64,000 nt of DNA, taken from positions 1 to 64,000 of the forward strand of contig NZ_AFIJ01000023.1 in assembly GCF_000214495.1 (NCBI RefSeq). The letters run 5' to 3'. The DNA comes from Megasphaera lornae. GTDB taxonomy: Bacteria > Bacillota > Negativicutes > Veillonellales > Megasphaeraceae. The notes under the pieces were generated by a model. That model searched no databases. It worked only from the letters and a program-made list of their open reading frames with translations, and was not told the origin of the DNA. Positions 52,575-61,689 of this stretch are shown here, one piece after another; the stretch's first letter is position 1, and every line of letters starts with the position of its first letter. A program made the position numbers and the translations under genes.

Positions 52575-52790
52575 TCACCTTTTTAGTATACTTTTGTATG
52601 AAGTACCGTTTTTCATATATTTTCATTTTAAATTTATTTTCAGTTTATATCTTTTTTTTTAACTATTTTCATTTTTTTATAATCATCTGCTATTATTACC
52701 TAGTAATATTTCGTGTTTTTTTAACAGTCTCGGCACGCCGTACTTTTTTCTTGCTTATTTCACATAGTATACAGACCGTTTTTTCATAAA
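52575..52790. other. AT-rich intergenic spacer
   Basis: Strongly T-rich on the plus strand. A 63-codon frame exists but consists mostly of Phe/Ile/Tyr from base composition and has no ribosome site. I see no RNA structure or gene here; it may act as an UP-element-rich region upstream of yedE. Confidence 0.6.
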
Positions 52791-52791
52791 A

Positions 52792-52821
52792 AAAAGACCG
52801 CTGCCTGCGTAGCGGTCTTTT
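52792..52821 (-). terminator. terminator of the FAD-dependent dehydrogenase gene
   Basis: AAAAGACCGCT (52792-52802) with AGCGGTCTTTT (52811-52821), loop 8 nt, U-tract in the minus direction. Confidence 0.88.
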
Positions 52822-52827
52822 AAAAGC

Positions 52828-54225
52828 CTAGGCGTGTTGCGCTCTTTTTAAAATCTCCTGTCCCACCGTCACGCCGGCGACGGAAGCCTGTACCAAGCCG
52901 CGAGTAATCCCGGCACCGTCACCGATGGCGAAAAAGTTAGGAATCGCCGTTTCCAATTGCGGCGACAGCGCCAACCGACTGGAGTAAAATTTCACTTCCG
53001 CACCGTACAGCAACGTATGCCGGGAATTGGCGCCGGGCGCCACCTTATCCAACGCTTCCAGCATTTCTTTAATATCCTGCAAATGCCGATACGGCAATAC
53101 GAGCGACAAATCTCCCGGAACGGCCTTGGTCAACGTCGGCCGCACCAGTCCTCGTTGAATCCGTTCAACCGTGGAACGCCGCCCGTCCAACAAATCGCCC
53201 AACCGTTGCACCATCACGCCGCCGCCTAAAATATTGGCTAAATCGGCAATAAACTTTCCGTATTTAATCGGTTCATGGAACGGTTCCGTAAATTTTTTGG
53301 ACACTAAAATAGCAAAATTCGTATTTTCACTTTTTTTATGCGCATAGCTGTGCCCGTTCACCGTCAACAAGCCGTCATTATTTTCTTCTACCACAAACCC
53401 GTACGGATTCATGCAGAACGTCCGCACGCGATCATCAAAAAACTTACTGAAATAAATAAGTTTCGACTCATACACAATATCCGTAATCGGTTCCAAAACT
53501 TCCGCCGGCATTTCCACCCGTACGCCGATATCCACCGCATTGGAAGTGAATTTCAACCCCAGTTTCTCCGCTTCCCCGACAAACCACTCCGAGCCTTCCC
53601 GTCCCGGCGCCGCTACCACATACGGGGCGGCATACCATTGGTCCCCGATCATAACACCGGCCGCCGTCCCTTCTTTTACGACAATATGCTCAACCGCCGT
53701 ATTCGCCGCAATATCCGCTTTGCCTTCCAAATACGCGCGCATGGCCGTCAAAATTTCCGCATTGACATCGGTTCCCAAATGCCGAATACGGGCCGGAATC
53801 AACCGCAGTTCCGCCGCCGTCGCCTGCCGTTGCAGCTGCCGAATGGCCGCTTCATTTTCTTCGCCGTAAACCTTCCGATCCTGCCCGCCGAAGCGGCAAT
53901 ACACCCGGTCCACATATTGAATTTTATCCATCAGCTCCCGCTTGGACATATACTCGTCCAAATTGCCGCCATACTCCGTAGTCAAGGTCAATTTGCCGTC
54001 ACTGAACGCCCCGGCACCGCCCCAACCGCTGACGACATTGCGCATTTTATCCTCTTTCCGCGCCCCGGGATTATGCGCAGTAGCCAGCCGCTCCGCAATA
54101 TCCTGCCCCTTTTCTACGATTAAAATCCGTAAGCCTTTATCGGCCAACTCCAAGGCCGTAAAAATGCCGGCCGGGCCGGCACCGATAATAATGACATCAT
54201 ACGTCTGTACCGCCTTCCTGTTCAT
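52828..54225 (-). CDS. NAD(P)/FAD-dependent oxidoreductase (COG2509 type)
   Basis: 465-residue flavoprotein of the uncharacterised FAD-dependent dehydrogenase group. N-terminal dinucleotide fold VIIIGAGPAGIFTALEL (11-27), the family GWGGAGAFSDGKLTL, GRGSEW-like APGREGSEW, and a C-terminal FAD-binding FFAIGDGAGITRGLVQASVAG. Substrate unknown; members are widespread in anaerobes. GGAGGA precedes the ATG. Single gene, divergent from the small membrane protein. Confidence 0.88.
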   Translation of the reverse strand: MNRKAVQTYDVIIIGAGPAGIFTALELADKGLRILIVEKGQDIAERLATAHNPGARKEDKMRNVVSGWGGAGAFSDGKLTLTTEYGGNLDEYMSKRELMDKIQYVDRVYCRFGGQDRKVYGEENEAAIRQLQRQATAAELRLIPARIRHLGTDVNAEILTAMRAYLEGKADIAANTAVEHIVVKEGTAAGVMIGDQWYAAPYVVAAPGREGSEWFVGEAEKLGLKFTSNAVDIGVRVEMPAEVLEPITDIVYESKLIYFSKFFDDRVRTFCMNPYGFVVEENNDGLLTVNGHSYAHKKSENTNFAILVSKKFTEPFHEPIKYGKFIADLANILGGGVMVQRLGDLLDGRRSTVERIQRGLVRPTLTKAVPGDLSLVLPYRHLQDIKEMLEALDKVAPGANSRHTLLYGAEVKFYSSRLALSPQLETAIPNFFAIGDGAGITRGLVQASVAGVTVGQEILKRAQHA

Positions 54226-54315
54226 ACGAAATCCTCCTCCGTCTATAGCTGTCTTCCCTTCTATTGTACACGGAACCCGTAAAAAAGGCTACTGACGGAC
54301 TTCCTTTCTTTCCTG

Positions 54316-54324
54316 TGCTATACT
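54316..54324 (+). promoter_or_regulatory. extended -10 promoter of the small membrane protein gene
   Basis: TGCTATACT, identical to the extended -10 of rbr. No good -35 at 17 bp. Confidence 0.5.
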
Positions 54325-54365
54325 TATACATATAAACTGTACACGATAAAGAAAGGATGATCGCC

Positions 54366-54797
54366 ATGTATCATGTAAAACCTGCGGACCGAATGACGGA
54401 CGCCGACGAAAAACACTTGCAGGGAAAGCTCTTTCTCCTGAGCCTCGTGTTGACCCTCTTCCTGCTATACAGTTTCTATCGGGCGCCCTTTCCCTACGCC
54501 TGTCCGGCAACCGGCATACTCCTATGCGCCCTGAGCGGCCTTACCTATTATCGCCGGCGCCGCTTCTTTCGGCACCGCGAACGGGGGCAACGGACCTGCT
54601 GCGCCGCCCTGTCCACCTACCTCGGCGCCGGGCTGACCCTCGCCTGTATGCACGTATATGCCCTGCGGCAACCGCTCACGGAAAACGACGCCTTAATTTT
54701 TCTCGGTGCTTTTTTCTTCGCCCTCTATATGTTATATCGCGGCCTCGGCACCCTGATCATCAAAGGCAATACGGCCCCTCCCCTGCGACGTAACTGA
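54366..54797 (+). CDS. hypothetical membrane protein (143 aa)
   Basis: Not recognised. A short soluble N-terminus (YHVKPADRMTDADEKH) is followed by four hydrophobic segments: about 23-37, 45-59, 82-100 and 108-125. A very basic loop (YYRRRRFFRHRERGQR) lies between the second and third and should be cytoplasmic. ATG 54366 has AAAGGA at 8 bp; the in-frame ATG nine bases earlier is too close to it. Possibly a small inner-membrane protein of unknown role. No operon partner. Confidence 0.6.
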   Translation: MYHVKPADRMTDADEKHLQGKLFLLSLVLTLFLLYSFYRAPFPYACPATGILLCALSGLTYYRRRRFFRHRERGQRTCCAALSTYLGAGLTLACMHVYALRQPLTENDALIFLGAFFFALYMLYRGLGTLIIKGNTAPPLRRN

Positions 54798-54990
54798 AGA
54801 GACGCCGCCGCTGCCGCTCGACCTACCCTGCGGAAGGCGCCGCCCGCTTACTGCGGCAAGGCCGGCGGCGTACCGCTTAAAGCCCTTCCGCTTACCCCGC
54901 AACCGCCCGGTCGGCGCGCCCTGCCGGAAATCGCCGAAGCAGGCTTTCCCCTGCCCGCATTACGACACATTACCCGCTTCTCGGCGACAA
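54798..54990. other. GC-rich spacer without identifiable gene
   Basis: About 190 bp of GC-rich sequence with no start/ribosome-site combination. It separates the membrane protein gene from the terminator of the converging tRNA cluster. It may be the remnant of a longer reading frame. Confidence 0.5.
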
Positions 54991-54991
54991 C

Positions 54992-55027
54992 AAAAAAAGC
55001 GTTTCCCGAATTTCTCGAGAAACGCTT
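54992..55027 (-). terminator. terminator of the tRNA-Asp-Phe-Leu cluster
   Basis: AAGCGTTTC (54997-55005) with GAAACGCTT (55019-55027), loop 13 nt, seven U in the minus direction. Confidence 0.82.
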
Positions 55028-55036
55028 ATGTACTGT

Positions 55037-55122
55037 TGGTGCGGTCGATGGGACTTGAACCCATACGAACTATTGTTCACTACCCCCTCAAAGTAGCGCG
55101 TCTGCCGTTCCGCCACGACCGC
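55037..55122 (-). tRNA. tRNA-Leu (GAG)
   Basis: 86 nt, class II, encoded CCA. Acceptor GCGGTCG/CGACCGC, discriminator A, anticodon loop TTGAGGG. Confidence 0.94.
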
Positions 55123-55135
55123 CTATATACATAGT

Positions 55136-55211
55136 TGGTGCTCAGGGACGGAATCGAACCGCCGACACGGGGATTTTCAGTCCCCTGCTCTACCGACTGA
55201 GCTACCTGAGC
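55136..55211 (-). tRNA. tRNA-Phe (GAA)
   Basis: 76 nt, encoded CCA. Acceptor GCTCAGG/CCTGAGC, anticodon loop CTGAAAA on stem GGGGA/TCCCC. Confidence 0.96.
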
Positions 55212-55216
55212 AAATA

Positions 55217-55293
55217 TGGCGACCCCGATCGGATTTGAACCGACGATCTTCGCCGTGACAGGGCGACATGTTGAACCGCTACACCACGGGGCC
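55217..55293 (-). tRNA. tRNA-Asp (GTC)
   Basis: 77 nt, encoded CCA. Acceptor GGCCCCG/CGGGGTC, discriminator G (Asp identity), anticodon loop CTGTCAC. Confidence 0.96.
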
Positions 55294-55336
55294 GTATCAT
55301 ACTTTCCTCCGAAGCAACCAGCTTCGAACAAAAAAC

Positions 55337-55365
55337 ATTTTATCATGTAATGGTTTCTTTGGCAA
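55337..55365 (-). promoter_or_regulatory. promoter of the tRNA-Asp-Phe-Leu cluster
   Basis: Minus strand TTGCCA (55365-55360), 17-bp spacer, TAAAAT (55342-55337), each five of six. Confidence 0.82.
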
Positions 55366-55434
55366 GTCTTTTTTTCCGCCTTCTTGCCCGGAACAAGGGA
55401 AGCAAGAAAAAAGCAAGGTTTTTCTTATATTATT

Positions 55435-55464
55435 TTGGACAATCCGTGTTACAATAAGGATAAT
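55435..55464 (+). promoter_or_regulatory. possible promoter of the first MgtA-type ATPase
   Basis: TTGGAC (55435-55440), 18-bp spacer, GATAAT (55459-55464); TACAAT at 55450-55455 is an alternative -10. Leader too short for an M-box. Confidence 0.4.
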
Positions 55465-55493
55465 CATTGATAAAAAGAAAGGATGAACGCCAT

Positions 55494-58142
55494 ATGGCAC
55501 AGGATTCTCATGACGCCCCCGATTTTGCCGCCATGTCGGGCGACGCCGTATTGCAACACTTGCAGGTAACCCTTGACGGCTTACGCCCGGAAGAAGTCCG
55601 CCACCGCCGTACGCAAGACGGTGAAAATACGTTTTCGCAGGCACCTGCCGATACCTTATGCTATCGTATACGCTGTGCGTTTATTAATCCTTTTTGTATT
55701 ATTTTGGCCATTGTCGCCTTTATTTCATATGTCACCGATTCCTATACGAACGGCTTTTCCGCCGGCGGGAAAGTAGAGGCGGGCATTATTGTCATCATGA
55801 TTGTCATCGGCGGTCTGCTGCGATTTTCACAAGAAATAAAAGCCAAACATGCAGGCGACCAATTACGCGCCTTACTCCATACGACCGTCACCGTACGGCG
55901 ACAAGGCAAGTGCTGCCATATTGCCCATACGGAACTGGTCGTCGGCGATATTGTCCTGCTCACGGCCGGGCAAACCATTCCGGCGGATATTCGCTTATTA
56001 CAAACTGCCGATTTATTTGTTTCGGAAGCCGCCCTGACCGGCGAAAGCCGCATTATAGAAAAAACGGCCGCTCCCGCCGCACCGGCCGCCGGTCGTACGG
56101 CGCCCGATATGGCCTACATGTCCACGACGGTTCTCTCCGGCACGGGACTGGGTGCGGTCATTGCCGTCGGTAACCGGACCCGATACGGAAAAGCCGCCCG
56201 GGTGTCCCGCCCGTTTAAGGACAGTTTCCAAAAAGGCACCCGCTCCATTTCCTATGTCATGTTGCGCTTTATTTTTATTTTTATTCCCCTCATTTTTATT
56301 TTACGGGGTCTTCCCGATCACCATTGGAGCAGCGCCTTGGCCTTTTCCCTGGCCGTAGCCGTAGGCTTGATTCCGGAAATGCTGCCCATGGTCTTAACGG
56401 CCTGCTTGGCCAAGGGAAGTATTTCCTTATCGCACAAAAAAACGATCGTCAAAAACTTAAATACGCTCCAGGGGCTCGGCAGTTTGCAAGTGCTTTGTCT
56501 GGATAAAACGGGCACCTTAACGCGGGAAAATATAGTTCTCGAATATTTTATGGATATTTTAGGCAAAGAAAGTCATAAAGTCCTGGATTTGGCCTATATC
56601 AACAGTTTTTACCATACAGGCATTCGCAATCCCATAGACACGGCCATTTTGTCCTGCGCCGCCATGCCTCGTCGCACCGACTATTACCGCACCTTAACCG
56701 AATATTATCATAAATTGGCGGAAATTCCTTTCGATTACACCCGTAAAATCGCGACAGTACTGGTGGGCGCCCCCAAAAAACAACCCATATTGATTGCCAA
56801 AGGAAATTTAAAAGATATTTATAAACGCTGCACCGCCGTCGCCTATGAAAACAAAACCTTGCCGATTCGCAACGGTTCTTTTGCCGATGTCTATACGATC
56901 GTACAGGATATGTTGGAAGACGGCATGAAAGTCATTGCCGTTGCCGTCAAAACGTTTCCGAAAGGCACGACCGTCATCCGTCCGCAGGATGAAAAAGACT
57001 TGACCCTCCTCGGGTATATTGCCTTTTTCGATGCGCCCAAACCGTCGGCCCGCATTTCCCTGGAAGAATTAAAAGCCCTGCACATTACCCCCAAACTGCT
57101 GACCGGCGATGCCGAAGAAATTGCCAAATCCGTCTGCCGTCGCGTCGGCATTCCGGCGCAGCATATTGTCAGCGGGGCGGACTTACAGGACCTGGATGCC
57201 GCGGCCTTCGACGCAACGGTACGAAAAAACACGGTATTTGCCGAACTCAGTCCGGAACAAAAAGTGCAAATCGTCCAAAGTATCAACCGTCAACCGGCCA
57301 TGACCGGCTTTATGGGCGACGGCATTAACGACATGCCGGCATTACTGGCCGCCCATGTGGGCATTTCCGTCGATACGGCCGTACCGGCCACGAAAGATTC
57401 CGCCGATCTCGTATTACTGGATAAAGATTTACAAATTTTGGCAACCGCCATTAGGGAAGGGCGAAAAACCTTTACGAATATGTTAAAATATTTAAAAATT
57501 ACGGCCGGCTCCAATTTGGGAAATATTATTTCCGTCGTCATGGCCGGGCTTTGCCTGCCCTTCCTGCCCATGACGTCCCTGCAATTACTGCTGTTAAATT
57601 TATTTTATGACGCCCTTTGTATTGTCCTGCCGTGGGATACGGTCGATGAAGAAGATATTGCCTATCCGAAAGACTGGTCGGGAAAACATTTGGGCAAATT
57701 CATGCTGCTGTTCGGTTCTATCAGCGCCGTCTTCGACGGCATTACCTTCGCCTTTCTGTACTACATGTTCATTCCGCTCGTCCTGCATTGTCCCGTTTTT
57801 TCCGCCGCCCTGCCGCCGGTCCTGCAGGAACAATATATCCGCTTGTTTCAAACCGGCTGGTTCCTGGAATCCTTATGGACGCAAATTGTCATTTTATATT
57901 TTTTACGGACCTCCAAAATGCCCTTTATCGAAAGTCGTCCTTCTTGGCAGGTCATGAGTGTCACCCTGGCGGGGCTCTTCGTCTTTACGGGCCTGCTCTT
58001 TACGGTCGGCATGCCCGTAGTGGGTTTGGTCACCATGCCGGCTCCCTACTTTGTCTTTTTACCGGGAATTTGTGCGGCGTATATTCTCTGTGTCGGTGCG
58101 GGCAAATATATTTATATTCGAAAATACAAAAAATTACTGTAA
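55494..58142 (+). CDS. mgtA: magnesium-type P-type ATPase (MgtA-like), copy 1
   Basis: 882 residues, type IIIB P-type ATPase that imports Mg2+ using ATP. Motifs in order: membrane segment RIRCAFINPFCIIL, TGES (182-185), the subfamily marker PEMLPM in TM4, phosphorylation site DKTGTLT (337-343), FDYTRK nucleotide region and GDGIND (608-613). About ten membrane helices. ATG 55494 follows AAAGGA at 10 bp. It is first in a three-gene group with a winged-helix regulator 12 bp downstream and a second ATPase. The two ATPases are diverged in sequence, so this is not a recent tandem duplication. Confidence 0.9.
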   Translation: MAQDSHDAPDFAAMSGDAVLQHLQVTLDGLRPEEVRHRRTQDGENTFSQAPADTLCYRIRCAFINPFCIILAIVAFISYVTDSYTNGFSAGGKVEAGIIVIMIVIGGLLRFSQEIKAKHAGDQLRALLHTTVTVRRQGKCCHIAHTELVVGDIVLLTAGQTIPADIRLLQTADLFVSEAALTGESRIIEKTAAPAAPAAGRTAPDMAYMSTTVLSGTGLGAVIAVGNRTRYGKAARVSRPFKDSFQKGTRSISYVMLRFIFIFIPLIFILRGLPDHHWSSALAFSLAVAVGLIPEMLPMVLTACLAKGSISLSHKKTIVKNLNTLQGLGSLQVLCLDKTGTLTRENIVLEYFMDILGKESHKVLDLAYINSFYHTGIRNPIDTAILSCAAMPRRTDYYRTLTEYYHKLAEIPFDYTRKIATVLVGAPKKQPILIAKGNLKDIYKRCTAVAYENKTLPIRNGSFADVYTIVQDMLEDGMKVIAVAVKTFPKGTTVIRPQDEKDLTLLGYIAFFDAPKPSARISLEELKALHITPKLLTGDAEEIAKSVCRRVGIPAQHIVSGADLQDLDAAAFDATVRKNTVFAELSPEQKVQIVQSINRQPAMTGFMGDGINDMPALLAAHVGISVDTAVPATKDSADLVLLDKDLQILATAIREGRKTFTNMLKYLKITAGSNLGNIISVVMAGLCLPFLPMTSLQLLLLNLFYDALCIVLPWDTVDEEDIAYPKDWSGKHLGKFMLLFGSISAVFDGITFAFLYYMFIPLVLHCPVFSAALPPVLQEQYIRLFQTGWFLESLWTQIVILYFLRTSKMPFIESRPSWQVMSVTLAGLFVFTGLLFTVGMPVVGLVTMPAPYFVFLPGICAAYILCVGAGKYIYIRKYKKLL

Positions 58143-58154
58143 GGAGGCGGTTCG

Positions 58155-58661
58155 GTGAAAAAACATATCAGTATTATTCGCTTGGATCCGGAATTGGAAA
58201 CCGGGCTTATTGCCCACTTACAACACGCCCATCCCGACTCCCCCGCAGCCCGTACGCTGGCCGCGGATCTGCAGGAATTACTGCGGGGCACCTTACAATC
58301 CGTAGTCCTGGACGGCACGCCCGCCGGCGCTGCCGACGCTTCCGGTCCGCCCCCGCCCGCCTTACGGCTGGGCGCCTTGACCATCTCCGCCACGTCCCAT
58401 ACGGTCACCCTGCAGGATCGCCCCGTCAATTTAACACCCAAAGAATTTGATATTTTATATTTTTTAGCCCGCAATCGCGGTCAAGTATTTACGAAAGAAG
58501 AAATTTATACTGCCGTTTGGGGTCATGCGTATGTATATGATGACAGCAATATTATGGCTTTTATTCGCAAATTACGAAAAAAAATAGAAGTCCAGCCGGA
58601 CAGTCCCCAATACATTCTGACGGTCTGGGGAATCGGCTACAAATTTAATGACCGTTTCTAA
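58155..58661 (+). CDS. OmpR-type winged-helix regulator without receiver domain
   Basis: 168 residues. Residues 70-168 form an OmpR/PhoB DNA-binding domain (LTPKEFDILYFLARNRGQVF, then VWGHAYVYDDSNIMAFIRKL and YILTVWGIGYKF). The first 60 residues are too short and lack the Asp/Lys pattern of a phosphoacceptor domain, so no histidine kinase can act on it in the normal way. GTG start with AAGGAGG right behind the ATPase stop, so it is co-translated. Likely regulates the flanking magnesium ATPase genes, sensing through its unusual N-terminus or by abundance (inference). A terminator follows. Confidence 0.82.
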   Translation: MKKHISIIRLDPELETGLIAHLQHAHPDSPAARTLAADLQELLRGTLQSVVLDGTPAGAADASGPPPPALRLGALTISATSHTVTLQDRPVNLTPKEFDILYFLARNRGQVFTKEEIYTAVWGHAYVYDDSNIMAFIRKLRKKIEVQPDSPQYILTVWGIGYKFNDRF

Positions 58662-58672
58662 CCGATAACAAG

Positions 58673-58716
58673 AAAAACGCAAGGATTTAACCATGTTAAG
58701 TCGTTGCGTTTTTTTT
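58673..58716 (+). terminator. terminator or attenuator before the second MgtA-type ATPase
   Basis: AAAAACGCAA (58673-58682) with TTGCGTTTTT (58704-58713); an inner TTAA/TTAA pairing, then further T. It lies 40 nt before the next gene's ATG, so it ends the first two genes or attenuates the third. Confidence 0.8.
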
Positions 58717-58755
58717 ATACTACTAACCGGAGAAAATAAAAAGGAGATGAGGATC

Positions 58756-61503
58756 ATGAAAAAAATTTTTTCTACCCGTACGACCGCCCCGAAGGCGGTA
58801 TATGCGGCTAAATCCGCCCTTGATTTTGCCGCCGTACATCCCGTATCGGACACGCTGCAACGCTATGAAACAACGCCCGAAGGCTTACCGGAAACCTTCG
58901 TTGCCGCCCGGCGGCTCAAATACGGGTCCAACAAAATCGAACACGGAAAAAGTAAAACACGGTGGGAATTATTGCGAAATGCCTTTATTAATCCGTTTAC
59001 CGTTATTTTAATCTGTTTAGCGTTAATTTCCGCCGTTACGGACATTATTTTTCCTATGTTTTCCTTGTTCGGCAATACGCCGGCCGATACCAATCCCGTT
59101 ACGGTACTGATTATTGTCATTATGATCGTGATTTCCGGCATCTTGCGCTATGTACAGGAATCCCGCAGCGACAATGCGGTCGGCAAACTTCTGGACATGA
59201 TCAGCGCCACCTGTACCGTCCTGCGGCCGCAGCAACCGCGCCGGGAAATTCCCATGGATACGGTCGTAGTAGGAGACATCCTGCATTTATCCACCGGCGA
59301 TATGGTACCCGCCGATTGTCGCATTGTAACCGGCAAAGATTTTTTCGTCAGTGAAGCCGCCCTGACCGGCGAAAGCGATACGGTCGAAAAAGTTGCCGCC
59401 GTCAATCCCTTTCAAGAACGCATGACGGCGTACACCAATATCGCCTTTATGGGCAGCAATGTCGTATCCGGCCAGGCTACGGCCCTGGTCATCGGCACCG
59501 GTTCCCGCACCTTGTTCGGCGCCTTGGCCGCCAATCTTACGCAGGCCCCGGTAGAAACGAACTTTACGAAAGGCGTCAACGGCGTCACCCGCGTATTAAT
59601 TCGTTTCATGCTGCTCATGACGCCCGTCGTCTTTGTCCTGAACGGGCTTACCAAAGGGGATTGGTTGCAGTCCTTATTATTCGGCATTTCCATTGCCGTC
59701 GGTCTGACCCCGGAAATGCTCCCCATGATCGTCACGGCCGCCCTGGCGAAAGGGGCGCTGTCCATGAGTAAAGAAAAAACGATTGTCAAAAATTTGAACG
59801 CCATTCAAAATCTGGGCGCCATTGATATTCTCTGCACCGATAAAACCGGCACCTTAACCCAAAATAAAGTGGCCCTGGAATATCATCTCAATGTCTCCGG
59901 TCGGGAAGATCCGCGCGTCCTGCACTATGCCTATTTAAACAGTTATTTTCAAACCGGCTATAAAAATCTTATGGATATTGCCATTATAGAAAAAGCCGCC
60001 GAAGAAATCGACGCGTCGACCCTGCAGGAACGTACGACGCACTATGAAAAAGTGGATGAAATTCCCTTCGATTTTAAAAGACGACGCCTGTCGGTAGTCG
60101 TGCGGGACCGTCACGGGCGGCGACAAATGATCACCAAAGGCGCCGTCGATGAAATGACCGCCATTTGTACGACCGTGGAAACACCGCAGGGAATCCGTCC
60201 TTTATCCGACAAAGAAATTGCCGCCATTACCGCCGTAACGGCCGGCCTAAATAAAAAAGGCTTTCGTGTATTGGCCCTGGCGAAAAAATCCGATCCCCCG
60301 CAAGCCGGTATTTGTACGGCCGAAGATGAACGGGAAATGACCCTCCTCGGCTATTTGGCCTTTTTGGATCCGCCCAAAGAATCGGCCGCCCGGGCCGTCG
60401 CCGCGTTACAAGACTACGGAATTGAAACCAAAATTTTAACCGGCGACAACGAATATGTTTCCCGTACGGTTTGCCGGCAAGTCGGCTTGGATTGCACAAG
60501 CCTCTTATGCGGCGACGAAATCGCCGCCATGACGGACGACGACCTGGCCGCGGCCGCCGCCCGCACGCAAGTCTTCGCCCGCCTGACGCCGGATCAAAAA
60601 GTGCGCGTTCTGACGGCCCTGCGGACGGCCGGCCATACAGTCGGCTTTCTCGGCGACGGCATTAATGATGCGGGCGCCATGAAAGCCGCCGATGTGGGCA
60701 TTTCCGTCGATACGGCGGTGGATATTGCCAAAGAATCGGCGCATATTATTTTATTGGAAAAAGACCTGACCGTCTTGGTAAAAGGCATTATTGCCGGCCG
60801 AAAAACCTATGCCAACATGATAAAATACATAAAAATCACGGCCTCTTCCAATTTCGGCAACATGTTTTCCGTCTTAGTCTCCGCCGCCTTACTGCCCTTT
60901 CTGCCCATGATGAGTCTGCATTTGCTCTTATTAAACCTCATTTACGACTTATCTTGTACCGCCCTGCCCTGGGACAATGTGGATGCGGAATACCTGCGCC
61001 GGCCGCGTCCGTGGGACGCCTCTTCCGTCAGTCGGTTCATGCTTTGGCTGGGACCTACGAGCTCGATTTTCGACATTACCACGTATTTAGTAATGTACTT
61101 CATTATTTGCCCGCTCTGCACCTCCCACGGCATTCTCTATAACGAATTGCCGCAGCATTTTTCCGGAGCCGCTTTAGCGGCGCATCAAGCCGCCTATGCC
61201 GGCATGTTTCAAGCCGGTTGGTTTATAGAATCCATGTGGACCCAAACCTTGGTCATCCATATGCTGCGCACTGCCAAACTGCCCTTTATCCACAGTCATG
61301 CCTCGTTCCGCCTGTCCTTTTTAACGGCCTGCGGCATCCTCGGGCTAACCCTCATTCCCTATACGCATATGGGGCAAGCTATCGGCTTTTTACCGTTGCC
61401 GGCAGGCTTCTTCGCCTACTTAATTCCGTGTGTCGCACTCTATATGGGCCTCACGACGGGCATCAAAAAAATATATCTGCATCGTTACGGGCAGTTATTA
61501 TAA
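58756..61503 (+). CDS. mgtB: magnesium-translocating P-type ATPase (MgtA/MgtB), copy 2
   Basis: 915 residues, closer to classical MgtA/MgtB than copy 1. Features: N-terminal soluble region, NAFINPFTVIL, TGES (204-207), GLTPEMLPMIVTAALAKGA in TM4, DKTGTLT (362-368), PFDFKRRRLSVVV and GDGIND (633-638), with about ten membrane helices. ATG 58756 has AAGGAG upstream. It has no other promoter than possible readthrough past the hairpin at 58.7 kb. The pair plus a regulator suggests graded response to magnesium limitation. The gene symbol marks the second copy only. Confidence 0.92.
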   Translation: MKKIFSTRTTAPKAVYAAKSALDFAAVHPVSDTLQRYETTPEGLPETFVAARRLKYGSNKIEHGKSKTRWELLRNAFINPFTVILICLALISAVTDIIFPMFSLFGNTPADTNPVTVLIIVIMIVISGILRYVQESRSDNAVGKLLDMISATCTVLRPQQPRREIPMDTVVVGDILHLSTGDMVPADCRIVTGKDFFVSEAALTGESDTVEKVAAVNPFQERMTAYTNIAFMGSNVVSGQATALVIGTGSRTLFGALAANLTQAPVETNFTKGVNGVTRVLIRFMLLMTPVVFVLNGLTKGDWLQSLLFGISIAVGLTPEMLPMIVTAALAKGALSMSKEKTIVKNLNAIQNLGAIDILCTDKTGTLTQNKVALEYHLNVSGREDPRVLHYAYLNSYFQTGYKNLMDIAIIEKAAEEIDASTLQERTTHYEKVDEIPFDFKRRRLSVVVRDRHGRRQMITKGAVDEMTAICTTVETPQGIRPLSDKEIAAITAVTAGLNKKGFRVLALAKKSDPPQAGICTAEDEREMTLLGYLAFLDPPKESAARAVAALQDYGIETKILTGDNEYVSRTVCRQVGLDCTSLLCGDEIAAMTDDDLAAAAARTQVFARLTPDQKVRVLTALRTAGHTVGFLGDGINDAGAMKAADVGISVDTAVDIAKESAHIILLEKDLTVLVKGIIAGRKTYANMIKYIKITASSNFGNMFSVLVSAALLPFLPMMSLHLLLLNLIYDLSCTALPWDNVDAEYLRRPRPWDASSVSRFMLWLGPTSSIFDITTYLVMYFIICPLCTSHGILYNELPQHFSGAALAAHQAAYAGMFQAGWFIESMWTQTLVIHMLRTAKLPFIHSHASFRLSFLTACGILGLTLIPYTHMGQAIGFLPLPAGFFAYLIPCVALYMGLTTGIKKIYLHRYGQLL

Positions 61504-61520
61504 CCGCTGTAGAACCTGTT

Positions 61521-61547
61521 GCGCCTGCCGTCCGAAACGGCAGGCGC
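61521..61547 (+). other. stable hairpin after the second ATPase
   Basis: GCGCCTGCCG (61521-61530) with CGGCAGGCGC (61538-61547), loop 7 nt. No U-tract follows (AAAAAG), so it is not a canonical terminator; it may stabilise the mRNA end or need Rho. Confidence 0.5.
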
Positions 61548-61633
61548 AAAAAGTTTCGGAGTGCCGCCGTCCCGCCGGCGGAAAAAACATAAATAAATAT
61601 GATTCTCTTCTAGGTTATTCCGTCGGTTTGCGG

Positions 61634-61639
61634 TATAAT
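61634..61639 (+). promoter_or_regulatory. -10 element of the phosphoethanolamine transferase gene
   Basis: Exact TATAAT, 51 bp before the ATG. No convincing -35, so an activator may be needed. Confidence 0.45.
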
Positions 61640-61689
61640 AGGTTCGTCGTAAGATACATCAGCAACTACAGCACAGAAAGGATCGGGTC

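Noticed and set aside
52598-52789. 63-codon hydrophobic frame between yedE and the FAD dehydrogenase gene
   Set aside because: Phe/Ile/Tyr-rich by base composition, no ribosome site, overlaps the upstream promoter region.
53338-54123. 261-codon frame opposite the FAD dehydrogenase gene
   Set aside because: Antisense, no homology or ribosome site.
55294-55493. M-box magnesium riboswitch before the first MgtA-type gene
   Set aside because: Leader of roughly 25-40 nt is far too short and no conserved loops are seen.
61521-61547. Hairpin as intrinsic terminator of the second MgtA-type gene
   Set aside because: Followed by AAAAAG rather than T-run; listed only as a stable hairpin.
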